A DNA stretch of 37,203 nucleotides, taken from assembly GCA_023411815.1 (NCBI GenBank), contig JAEYOJ010000124.1:1-37203 (forward strand), given 5' to 3'. The notes under the pieces were generated by a model that saw nothing but the letters and a program-made list of their open reading frames with translations, was not told the origin of the DNA and searched no databases. The first letter of the stretch is position 1; each line of letters opens with the position of its first letter. Position numbers and translations under genes: made by a program. Below are positions 1 to 7,429 of the stretch, in pieces. The DNA is from Pseudomonadota bacterium. GTDB taxonomy: Bacteria; Desulfobacterota; Desulfovibrionia; Desulfovibrionales; Desulfovibrionaceae.

Positions 1-46
1 CGATCCGTTCCCACTGGTCGTCTCGCAAGGCATAACGTCGCGCCAT
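1..46 (-). mobile_element. IS5-family transposase, N-terminal fragment (cut by window edge)
   Basis: An ATG at 46-44 on the minus strand opens a frame that runs off the window after 15 residues (MARRYALRDDQWERI). This start is typical of IS5-family (IS427/IS1031-type) DDE transposases, which usually begin with a basic stretch followed by a D-[DE]-[QE]-W motif. A GGAGG ribosome-binding site lies at about 56-60, just upstream. Only the first residues are visible, so intactness of the transposase cannot be judged. The likely end of the element is at about 104-121. Confidence 0.65.
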
Positions 47-103
47 GTCTGGGCCCCTCCATCAGGCAATTCCCACATAGGCACGACGACACCACCTGGA
101 AAC

Positions 104-121
104 CCCATTTGAGGACACGCC
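104..121. repeat. Putative terminal inverted repeat of the IS5-like element
   Basis: Read on the minus strand, the bases next to the valS stop codon are GGCGTGTCCTCAAATGG, which resembles the ends of IS427-group IS5 elements. It directly abuts the tetranucleotide CTAG at 122-125, a target type known for that group. The transposase start is 75 nt further in, a usual distance. The opposite end lies outside the window, so the repeat could not be paired with its partner. Confidence 0.5.
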
Positions 122-2803
122 CTAGGCCATGACGCCGCGCAGGCGCTCCTGGAGCTTGCCCAGTTTCTCCTGGCGTTCCCTGGCCGTGGCGAGCTTCTCC
201 TTCTCCTTCTCCACCACGTCCTGGGGGGCCTTGGCCACGAAGTCCTTGTTGGCCAGCTTGCGGCTGACGACCTCCACGTCCTTGGCGGCCTTGGCGATCT
301 CCTTGTCCAGGCGGGCCAGCTCGGCCTCGAAGTCCACGGCTCCGGCCAGGGGCACGAACAGCTCGCTGCCCTGCACGACCTGCGAGGCCGAGGCCTTGGG
401 AGGCGCGACATGCGCGCCGACTTCCAGGGACGTCACGCGGGCCAGGCGGCGCATGAGCTCGGCGTTGGCCTTGAGCGTGGCCGCGTGCTGCTCCGAGACG
501 GGACGGACCATGACGCTCAGGTCCTTGGAAGGCGCGATGTTCAATTCCCCGCGGATGTTGCGCACGGCCACGATGGATTCCTGCAGCAGGCTCATGGCCG
601 CCTCCACGTCCTGGCTTGCGCACTCGGGCCGCGCGGGCGGGTAGGCCATGCGCGCGATGTCCTCTTCCGGCGTTGCCGGCAGGTGGTTCCAGATCTCCTG
701 CGTCACGAAAGGCGTGACCGGGTGCAGGAGCACCAGAATTTCGGACAGCGCGGTCCATAGGACCAGCTGCGTCTCGGCCTTGCGCGCCGGGTCGTCGCCG
801 GTCAGGTCGGACTTGGCCATCTCCAGGTACCAGTCGCAGAACTCGCGCCAGACGAAGGAGTACAGCGTCTGGGCGTAGTCGTTGAAGGCGTAGCCCTGGA
901 TGGCTGCGTCCACCTCGGCCTTGACCCGCTCCAGGCGGCTCAGGATCCACTGGTTGTGCAGGCTGCCGCCGGCCGGGATCGCCTTGAGGGCGGCCTCGCG
1001 GTCATGCGGCGCGGGCGGGGTCCAGCCTTCCAGGTTCATGAGCGTGAAGCGAGCGGCGTTCCACAGCTTGTTCACGAAGTGGCGGTAGCCCTCGATACGC
1101 GCCTCGGACAGCTTGATGTCCCGGCCCATGGCCGCGAAGCTGGTCAGAGTGAATCGCAGCGAGTCGCAGCCATACTTCTCGACCATGTCCAGCGGGTCGA
1201 TGACGTTGCCCGTGGACTTGGACATCTTCTTGCCTTCCTCGTCGCGCACCAGGGCGTGCAGGTACACGTGGCGGAAGGGCACCTGCTCCTGGAAGTGCAG
1301 GCCCATCATCATCATGCGCGCGACCCAGAAGAACAGGATGTCGAAGCCCGTGACCAGCACCGAGGTGGGATAGAAGAGCCCCAGCTCGCGGGTCTTGTCG
1401 GGCCAGCCCAGGGTCGAGAAGGGCCACAGGGCCGAGGAGAACCAGGTGTCCAGCACATCCTCGTCCTGCATGAGGCTGCCGCCGCACTCCGGGCACTTGT
1501 CCAGGTCCGTGCGCGAGGCGTGCTGCCTGTAGCACTCCTGGCAGTACCAGACCGGGATACGGTGGCCCCACCAGAGCTGGCGCGAGATGCACCAATCGCG
1601 GATGTTGTCCAGCCAGTCGAAATAGGTCTTGGCCCAGGCTTCGGGGAAGATCTTCGTATTGCCAAGCTCAACAGCCACGCGGGCCTTGGCCGCCAGGGGC
1701 TTGACCGCCACGAACCACTGCTTGGACACATTGGGCTCCACCGTGGTCTTGCAGCGGTAGCAGGCCGTGACGTTGTGGTCGTAGGCCGTCTCGGCCTCCA
1801 GCAGGCCCTTGGCCTTGAGTTCCTCGACGATGGCCGCGCGGCACTCCTCGGCTGTCATGCCCACGAAGCGCTCGGGCGCGTTCTCGTTCATGCGCCCGTC
1901 ATCGTCGATGACCTTGAGCATCGGCAGCTCATGCTTGCGGCCGATCTCCCAGTCGTTCATGTCGTGGGCCGGGGTGATCTTAAGGCAGCCCGTGCCGAAC
2001 TCCTTGTCCACGTACTTGTCGGCGATGACCGGAATCTCGCGCTCGGCGATGGGCAGCAGCACGCTCTTGCCGATGAGCTGCTGGTAGCGCTCGTCTTCGG
2101 GGTGCACGGCCACGGCCGTGTCGCCCATCATCGTCTCGGGCCGCACCGTGGCCACGGTCAGGAAGCCGGAGCCGTCGGCCAGCGGATACTTGATCCGGTA
2201 CAGGGTCGAGGTGCGCGGCACGTACTCGACCTCGTCGTCGGCCAGGGCCGTGTGGCAGCGCGAGCACCAGTTGATGATGTACTCGCCGCGGTAGATGAGG
2301 CCCTGCTCATACAGGCTCACGAAGACCTCGCGCACGGCGCGCGAAAGCCCTTCGTCCATGGTGAAGCGGGAACGCGTCCAGTCCACGGACGCGCCCAGAC
2401 GCTTGATCTGGTTGTGGATGCGGCTCTCGTACTCCTGCTTCCACTCCCAGACCTTGTCCAGGAACTTCTCACGGCCCAGGTCCTCGCGGGTCTTGCCCTC
2501 GGCCAGCAGGCGGCGCTCCACCACGTTCTGCGTGGCGATGCCGGCATGGTCCGCGCCCGGCACCCACAGCACCTTGCGGCCTTTCTGGCGCTGGTGACGG
2601 CACAGGACGTCCTGCAGGGTGATGTTCAGGGCATGGCCGATATGCAGCGCGCCGGTGACGTTGGGCGGCGGTATGACGATGGAGTAGGGCTCTCCGGGGG
2701 CATCCAGGTCCGGGCTGGAGGTATGCTCGGTCTCCCACTTCTCGCGCCAGCGGGCCTCGACTTCCTGGGGCTCGTAGCCCTTGGCCAGGGTTTTCGCGGT
2801 CAT
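122..2803 (-). CDS. valS: Valine--tRNA ligase
   Basis: Class Ia aminoacyl-tRNA synthetase that charges tRNA-Val with valine in the cytoplasm. The 893-residue product has the usual order: Rossmann-fold catalytic domain with HIGH at residues 54-57, inserted editing domain, Cys-pair zinc-type insert (CQEC and CPEC), KMSKS at 526-530, helical anticodon-binding domain and a C-terminal coiled-coil arm rich in Lys, Glu and Ala. The start at 2803 is chosen because GAGGAG lies 8-10 nt upstream; the frame stays open for 17 more codons, but these look non-native. The length agrees with ValS of other bacteria (880-950 residues). The TAG stop falls inside a CTAG next to an IS5-like end, so the 3' flank has been replaced by the insertion sequence while the reading frame appears complete. 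Confidence 0.97.
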   Translation of the reverse strand: MTAKTLAKGYEPQEVEARWREKWETEHTSSPDLDAPGEPYSIVIPPPNVTGALHIGHALNITLQDVLCRHQRQKGRKVLWVPGADHAGIATQNVVERRLLAEGKTREDLGREKFLDKVWEWKQEYESRIHNQIKRLGASVDWTRSRFTMDEGLSRAVREVFVSLYEQGLIYRGEYIINWCSRCHTALADDEVEYVPRTSTLYRIKYPLADGSGFLTVATVRPETMMGDTAVAVHPEDERYQQLIGKSVLLPIAEREIPVIADKYVDKEFGTGCLKITPAHDMNDWEIGRKHELPMLKVIDDDGRMNENAPERFVGMTAEECRAAIVEELKAKGLLEAETAYDHNVTACYRCKTTVEPNVSKQWFVAVKPLAAKARVAVELGNTKIFPEAWAKTYFDWLDNIRDWCISRQLWWGHRIPVWYCQECYRQHASRTDLDKCPECGGSLMQDEDVLDTWFSSALWPFSTLGWPDKTRELGLFYPTSVLVTGFDILFFWVARMMMMGLHFQEQVPFRHVYLHALVRDEEGKKMSKSTGNVIDPLDMVEKYGCDSLRFTLTSFAAMGRDIKLSEARIEGYRHFVNKLWNAARFTLMNLEGWTPPAPHDREAALKAIPAGGSLHNQWILSRLERVKAEVDAAIQGYAFNDYAQTLYSFVWREFCDWYLEMAKSDLTGDDPARKAETQLVLWTALSEILVLLHPVTPFVTQEIWNHLPATPEEDIARMAYPPARPECASQDVEAAMSLLQESIVAVRNIRGELNIAPSKDLSVMVRPVSEQHAATLKANAELMRRLARVTSLEVGAHVAPPKASASQVVQGSELFVPLAGAVDFEAELARLDKEIAKAAKDVEVVSRKLANKDFVAKAPQDVVEKEKEKLATARERQEKLGKLQERLRGVMA

Positions 2804-3128
2804 ATGCGTCTCTCCTCGTGAAATGGCCCCGCTCATGCAGGAGGCCGGAAACAATGTCGCGCCCGCAAAGGGGCGCGTAGGGGTCGAAGCGAATCACCTG
2901 CCTTTACACCAGGAGAAGCCGTCTGCCAATATCCCTGGGCAAAGGCTCCTTTCACCCTCAATCCCCCACACGCCAGGGGTGCGTTCCTCCCCGCACCCGC
3001 TTTCGAGCCGGCTCCACGGCAACGCCGAACGCGGCGGATGATTTGACCAAGCACTCGGAAGCCTTCCCGGTTGCTTCCGACTGCCGGTCCTTGCCCCCAT
3101 GCCTCCGGCCTGATACGTCCCTGGCCGT
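2804..3128. other. Divergent intergenic region, no gene seen
   Basis: This 325-bp gap separates valS (minus) from the BPL_N-like gene (plus). It holds a 7-bp stem with a 6-nt loop at 2858-2877 (CGCGCCC/GGGCGCG), which would lie in the valS leader. A second 8-bp stem with a 10-nt loop is at 3055-3080 (TCGGAAGC/GCTTCCGA). No T-box-like leader, tRNA or convincing pair of -35/-10 boxes was found. A TTGACC at about 3043 has no acceptable -10 partner. Confidence 0.4.
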
Positions 3129-4376
3129 ATGACCAAGAACGTTCCTGAATCCGTGCTCGTCCTGTGGGACGAAACGCACATATGGGGCCTGCTCGCCTGG
3201 CGGGCCCTGAAGGCCCTCGACGTGCCCTCCGTCCTGGCCGCTGCCGGCGAAATCCCGGCGCTTCTGGAGCAACGGCCGCGCCTGCTGCTCGCGCCGGGCG
3301 GCTGGGCGCGGCGCAAGGCCGAGCACCTGGGGCCGGAGGGGCTGAAGGCCATACGGCGCTTCGTGGCCGAAGGCGGGGCCTACCTGGGTTTCTGCGGCGG
3401 TGCCGGACTCGCGCTCACCGACGGCGGGCTGGACCTGTGCCCGTGGACGCGCAAGGGCTTCACGGACCGCATGCAGCACTTCGTCAGCGGTCACATGCAC
3501 GTGCGCCTGGCCGCCGAAGGCCGCGACCTCCTGCCCGAGGGGCTGTCCGAATCCCCCCTGCTGCCGGTATGGTGGCCGGCGCGCTTCAATCCCGCACCGA
3601 ATCCCGAAGTGACGGTCCTGGCGGCCTACGAGGCGCCCGGACCCGACCTCATGGTCGCGGACATCCCCCTGTCCAGCCTGCCGGGCGAAACCCTGGACGA
3701 CTGGCAGAACCTGTACGGCGTGCGCCTGTGGCCGCACTTCATGGCCGGCCAGCCCTGCGTGGTTGAAACCCGCCTGGGCCGGGGCCGCGCCGTGCTGTCC
3801 TACGCGCACCTGGAGACGCCGGCCTCGGCCGAAGCCAACCGCTGGCTGGCTCATCTGCTGAGCGAACTGGGGGGATTCGAAAGCGCGGAAACGCGAGTGC
3901 CTGCCTGGGACCTGGAGAGCCTGCCCTTGCGCTGGGACGACCCGGCCCTGGCCGAGGCCTCCGCACAGCTGTCCGACATCGTACGCCTGGGGCAGGAGCA
4001 TTTCCTGCTCTTCTGGCGCAACCCCTGGCTGCTGGGCTGGCGGCGCGGCATTCCGGGCGCGGGCATCAGCAGCCTGTACGCCCTGGTCCGCCAGATACGG
4101 GCCTGCGAGCCGGCAGACGAGGCGCTTGATTTCTGGCGAGCCCATTGCGCGGATTTCACCGGCACCATGCGCCTGTTCCACCAGGGGCTGAGCGGCTACC
4201 TGCTGGCCGAGCGGCTGGCCATGACCCTGGCCTCGGCCCCGGACGCCGTGTGCCTGACCGGCCTCAAGCAGCAGCGCGCGGCCCTGTTCGGACCGCCTCC
4301 CGGTTCGGGCGGGCTGTATGGCAGGATGCTGCCCGTGCTGGAAGAGCTGGCCCGCCTTATTCTGCCTTGTTCATAA
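3129..4376 (+). CDS. BPL_N / class I glutamine amidotransferase-like domain protein
   Basis: The first half of this 415-residue protein has the fold signature of the BPL_N family (N-terminal domain of eukaryotic-type biotin protein ligase), a relative of class I glutamine amidotransferases. It shows APGGWARR near residues 55-62 and a nucleophile elbow GFCGGAG with Cys89, followed by beta segments and a YAHLETP motif near residue 226 that may carry the His. The last ~170 residues are helical and match no family I know. There is no ligase domain, so it should not biotinylate proteins itself. The substrate is unknown. No good ribosome-binding site precedes ATG 3129, so the exact start is uncertain. 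It is transcribed alone and ends in a repeat-rich gap. Confidence 0.75.
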   Translation: MTKNVPESVLVLWDETHIWGLLAWRALKALDVPSVLAAAGEIPALLEQRPRLLLAPGGWARRKAEHLGPEGLKAIRRFVAEGGAYLGFCGGAGLALTDGGLDLCPWTRKGFTDRMQHFVSGHMHVRLAAEGRDLLPEGLSESPLLPVWWPARFNPAPNPEVTVLAAYEAPGPDLMVADIPLSSLPGETLDDWQNLYGVRLWPHFMAGQPCVVETRLGRGRAVLSYAHLETPASAEANRWLAHLLSELGGFESAETRVPAWDLESLPLRWDDPALAEASAQLSDIVRLGQEHFLLFWRNPWLLGWRRGIPGAGISSLYALVRQIRACEPADEALDFWRAHCADFTGTMRLFHQGLSGYLLAERLAMTLASAPDAVCLTGLKQQRAALFGPPPGSGGLYGRMLPVLEELARLILPCS

Positions 4377-4769
4377 GAAATCGGGAGAGGGCGCTGCCCT
4401 CCCCGAACCCGCCCACCAGGGAGCGCGGCCCCCTGAACCCCTTATTTATATTAGGAAATGTTGCCTGCTTCGCGCGGGATGGGTGCCGCCCGCTCGTTCA
4501 AGCAAATATGACTCGACGTGGAGAAATGCCGGGCTTTGCCGGCATTTCTCCACGAATTGCGGGGTCCAAGGGGATCATCCCCCTGGCGGGGTTTCCAAAG
4601 GGCTTCTCCAGACAAAGGACCCCTTTGGCCGCCGGAGGCATCTTGGAGCATTTTGTTTTTGAAAATGCTCGGCAAGCCATGCGTCGACATGGCTTGCCGC
4701 CAGCTTCGGCGTAGGCGCAATTCACTTGCGCCGTCATCGCGGAAGCGGGCGTCTTAAAGGCAATCTGCT
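4377..4769. repeat. Array of seven hairpins between convergent genes
   Basis: The 393-bp gap holds consecutive inverted repeats: 4381-4406 (G/C-rich, one bulge); 4517-4554 (16-bp perfect stem, 6-nt loop); 4566-4586; 4595-4628 (CCAAAGGG/CCCTTTGG); 4646-4670 (GAGCATTTT/AAAATGCTC); 4671-4698 (GGCAAGCCATG/CATGGCTTGCC); 4714-4732 (GGCGCAA/TTGCGCC). The last three form a unit repeated at 36978-37100. The first and third resemble pieces at 15327-15377 and 16271-16350. Any of these could end transcription from either side, but none has a clean T tract. Short open frames across the region are products of the repeats and are not called. Confidence 0.75.
4643..4766 (+). repeat. Dispersed three-hairpin repeat, copy 1
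   Basis: About 124 bp with a second copy in the same orientation at 36977-37100. Three stems follow closely: 9 bp with a 7-nt loop, 11 bp with a 6-nt loop and 7 bp with a 5-nt loop, then the shared tail GCGGGCGTCTTAAA and CAATCT. Similarity stops at about 4766, four bases before the stop codon of the hydroxy-acid dehydrogenase gene. The size and structure recall REP/BIME-type elements, but it encodes no transposase. Confidence 0.75.
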
Positions 4770-5786
4770 CTACTGATGCAGAATGCCGGAATCGACCTGC
4801 GAGGCCTTGGCCGTGCCCGTGAGCACCATGGCCGAGCGCAGTTCGCTCGCAAGCTGGTCCAGATAGGCCGTGACGCCATCCTTCAGGCCGCCCACGGCGG
4901 CGATGGCGAAGGGCCGGCCGATGAGCGCTGCGTCCGCGCCCAGAGCCAGCATCTTGAGCACATCCACGCCGGTGCGCACGCCGCCGTCGGCCAGGACGGC
5001 CACTTCGCCCTTGACCGCCGCGGCCACCTTGGGCAGCACCTCGGCCACTCCGGGCGTGAAGTCGAGCACGCGGCCGCCGTGGTTGGAGACCACGATGCCC
5101 GCCACGCCGGCGTCGCGGGCCTTGCGCGCCTCGTCCGGGGTCATGATGCCCTTGAGGATGAACTGCATGGGGAAGCGGTCGATGATGTCGCGCAGCTTGG
5201 CGGACGACTTGGGTCCCACGGGCCGGCCCATCTTGGCCAGGGTGATCAGGCCTGCGGCATCCACGTCGATTCCGACGATGCGCGCGCCGGCCTCGGCGGC
5301 CTTGCCCAGCTTGTCGTACAGTTCGGCGTCCTCCCAGGGCTTGATGAAGGGAATGGCCTCGCCACCCAACTCGCGCACGGCCTTGAGGCCGGACTCGATG
5401 ATGAAGGAGGGCACGCCGTCGCCGGAGCAGCCCAGGGTACCCCGCTCGCGACAGCCGTGCAGCACCGCCGCGACGTAGTCCTCCTCGCTGCGCTTGCCGC
5501 CCATGTTGAAGGACACGCCGCCGATGGGCGCCGCGAGCACTGGCAGGGACAGCTCCTTGCCCAGCACGGTAACGGACAGGTCGGGCGACGCGGCGTCGTG
5601 CAGCAGGCGCATGTCGAAGCGCACTTCCGCCAAGGCCTGCACGTTGGCGCGGAAGGATGCCCCCGTGCCCAGGCCGCCCATGCCCGGAACCTCGCCGGCG
5701 CACGCGCGTCCGTCGCAAACCGGGCAAACCCGGCAGTACCCCTTCATCAACTCCCGCGCCGTGGCGCGCACTTCCTTCATTTCCAT
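4770..5786 (-). CDS. FMN-dependent alpha-hydroxy-acid dehydrogenase (lactate/glycolate oxidase family)
   Basis: A 338-residue TIM-barrel flavoprotein of the alpha-hydroxy-acid oxidase/LldD family, predicted to oxidise a 2-hydroxy acid such as lactate or glycolate to the 2-oxo acid. Hallmarks are SNHGGR with the catalytic base His236, the FMN-contacting Lys in ILKGIM, and DGGVRTG followed by GADAALIGRP (phosphate binding) near the C-terminus. The N-terminus carries four cysteines (18, 21, 24, 29) in an arrangement absent from classical LldD; it could bind metal or a cluster, which is inference. Start 5786 is supported by AAGGAG about 10 nt upstream. It lies 25 bp after slyX on the same strand, so the two are probably cotranscribed. 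The exact substrate cannot be read from sequence. Confidence 0.85.
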   Translation of the reverse strand: MEMKEVRATARELMKGYCRVCPVCDGRACAGEVPGMGGLGTGASFRANVQALAEVRFDMRLLHDAASPDLSVTVLGKELSLPVLAAPIGGVSFNMGGKRSEEDYVAAVLHGCRERGTLGCSGDGVPSFIIESGLKAVRELGGEAIPFIKPWEDAELYDKLGKAAEAGARIVGIDVDAAGLITLAKMGRPVGPKSSAKLRDIIDRFPMQFILKGIMTPDEARKARDAGVAGIVVSNHGGRVLDFTPGVAEVLPKVAAAVKGEVAVLADGGVRTGVDVLKMLALGADAALIGRPFAIAAVGGLKDGVTAYLDQLASELRSAMVLTGTAKASQVDSGILHQ

Positions 5787-5811
5787 GCCCAGTTCACTCC
5801 TTCTGGCGCTG

Positions 5812-6045
5812 TCACTTGAAATCGCCGATCTGATAATGCGGAGGCAGCGGCTCATCGGCCTCTCCCTCCTCCATGGGCGTGTCGAACGCCCGAAGCTTGT
5901 CGGCCAGGGCCTGAACCCCGGCTTCGAGACGGTCCATTATCCGCTGCTGCTCGATGAGCGACTCGTTCAACTTCTCGATCGTCCTGTCCTGGAGGGCCAA
6001 GGTGGTTTCCAGCCACTCCAGCCGCTCTTCGGTCGTCCTGGCCAT
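5812..6045 (-). CDS. slyX: SlyX family protein
   Basis: A 77-residue protein that is almost entirely a heptad-patterned coiled coil (residues 1-50), with an acidic linker and the conserved PPHY motif near the C-terminus that marks the SlyX family. E. coli SlyX is 72 residues; its biochemical role is not known. Start 6045 follows AGGAGG by a good distance; the upstream in-frame ATG at 6117 would add an unrelated Trp/Arg/Gly-rich extension and is rejected. It precedes the hydroxy-acid dehydrogenase gene by 25 bp in a likely operon. Confidence 0.9.
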   Translation of the reverse strand: MARTTEERLEWLETTLALQDRTIEKLNESLIEQQRIMDRLEAGVQALADKLRAFDTPMEEGEADEPLPPHYQIGDFK

Positions 6046-6189
6046 ACCTGCTACCTCCTGGCTGCTTCTCCCCCGCTGCCTGATCCCCATTCTACCCGGC
6101 CAAGCCCATGATGGCAAAGGGCTGAATAATGTCGGAGCTCCGCGCCCAGCTTCGGCTCCAAGCCCGGACGGCCGTCCGTAAAGGCGACC

Positions 6190-7206
6190 TCACATGCCGC
6201 GGTCCTGGATGAACGCGAGCAGGTCGGCGATACGGCAGGCGTAACCCCACTCGTTGTCGTGCCAGAGCACGAGCCTGGCCAGACAGCCGTCCTGCACGAG
6301 GGTGTACTCCTCGTCCACGACGCCCGAATGCGGATCGGCCAGGAAATCCGAGGAGACCAGAGGCTTGTCCGAGTAGCCGAGGATGCCCTTGAGCGGCCCT
6401 TCCGCCGCATCGCGCAGCAGCTGGCGCAGTTCCTCGGTGCCGGCCTCGCGCTCCAGGACGCAGGTGAAATCCACCAGCGCCACCACGGCCGTCGGCACGC
6501 GCACGGCGTAGCCCAGCACCTTGCCCGCAAGCTCCGGAATCACGCGCATGATGGATTCGACCGCGCTCGACGTCGTGGGAATGATGTTCTGGGCGGCCGC
6601 GCGCGCACGGCGCAGATCCGTGTGCTCCCGGTCCAGCAGACGCTGGTCGTTGGTGTAGGGATGCACGGTGCACAGGGTTCCGGTGCGTATGCCGAAACGC
6701 TCGCGCACGAGCCTGGCCGCCGGGGCCAGGCAGTTGGTGGTGCAGGAGGAGTTGGAGACGACGTGATGGCGGATGGGGTCGTAGCCCTGCTCGTTCACGC
6801 CCAGCACCACGGTGCAGTCCACGTCATCCCCCGGTGCGCTGATGACCACCTTGCGCGCGCCGGCGCGCAGGTGCGCGGCCGCCGCCGGGCCTGAGCGGAA
6901 CTTGCCCGAGGCCTCGACGACCACGTCCACGCCCAGATCGCCCCAGGGTATCCGTTCGGGCTCCTGTTCGGACAATCCCCTGATGCGCCACTCGCCGTAA
7001 CGGATGTCCGAGCCGTCGGTCTCCACGGCCCAGCCCGGCCGCCCGAAGCACGTGTCGTGCTCCAGAAGGTGGGCCATGGCCTTTACGCCGTGCAGATCGT
7101 TGACCGCCACGACACGCATGCGCCCGCCGCAGCGTTCCTGAATGGCCCGCAGCGTCTGGCGCCCGATGCGGCCGAATCCGTTTATGCCAACGCGTATGAT
7201 GCTCAT
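6190..7206 (-). CDS. gap: Glyceraldehyde-3-phosphate dehydrogenase family protein (GapA, with Epd-like segments)
   Basis: A 338-residue NAD(P)-dependent aldehyde-phosphate dehydrogenase. The Rossmann motif GINGFGRIGR opens the protein. The catalytic Cys155 sits in SNSSCTTNC, and HPYTNDQ, RVPT and WHDNEWGY are present. GAPDH oxidises glyceraldehyde 3-phosphate to 1,3-bisphosphoglycerate in glycolysis and gluconeogenesis. Several stretches (MAHLLEHDT, DLRRARAAAQ, DFLADPHSGVVD) read more like erythrose-4-phosphate dehydrogenase (Epd), and the usual STGAAKA phosphate loop is TTSSAVE. Start 7206 begins at the canonical MSIIRVGINGFG; the open frame continues 83 codons upstream, but those residues have no GAPDH homology. 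The gene stands alone and faces the cyclotransferase gene divergently. Confidence 0.88.
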   Translation of the reverse strand: MSIIRVGINGFGRIGRQTLRAIQERCGGRMRVVAVNDLHGVKAMAHLLEHDTCFGRPGWAVETDGSDIRYGEWRIRGLSEQEPERIPWGDLGVDVVVEASGKFRSGPAAAAHLRAGARKVVISAPGDDVDCTVVLGVNEQGYDPIRHHVVSNSSCTTNCLAPAARLVRERFGIRTGTLCTVHPYTNDQRLLDREHTDLRRARAAAQNIIPTTSSAVESIMRVIPELAGKVLGYAVRVPTAVVALVDFTCVLEREAGTEELRQLLRDAAEGPLKGILGYSDKPLVSSDFLADPHSGVVDEEYTLVQDGCLARLVLWHDNEWGYACRIADLLAFIQDRGM

Positions 7207-7429
7207 CCTTGCGAATCCTTGACAAACCCTTGCCGTGCCGGCCTTTGAATCCTGGCCAAAGCGCGGCACTGCCGGTGTCGAAAGTGGTGTTGATGCGAAC
7301 GGTGCGGGATGACCGAGGACTTGGTTTCTGCCTCTAGTGACCAGCCATGTCAAACAGGATGCGCCGCCGGTGGACTTCGGGTCGGCGGAATCATTGCCTC
7401 GCGCACGGTGTACGCATAGAGTCGCCGGG

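Noticed and set aside
956..2821. Open frame of 621 codons antisense to valS
   Set aside because: It is the complement of a highly conserved synthetase gene in G+C-rich DNA. The product is Gly/Ala/His/Val-rich without motifs or ribosome-binding site.
2804..3128. T-box-like leader or tRNA gene upstream of valS
   Set aside because: No T-box consensus and no cloverleaf were found. T-boxes are also not expected for synthetase genes in this lineage.
4451..4757. Several short frames in the repeat region, some similar to frames at 36853-37157
   Set aside because: Their similarity comes from the dispersed hairpin repeat and not from a protein family. Both copies lie in noncoding gaps and have no ribosome-binding sites.
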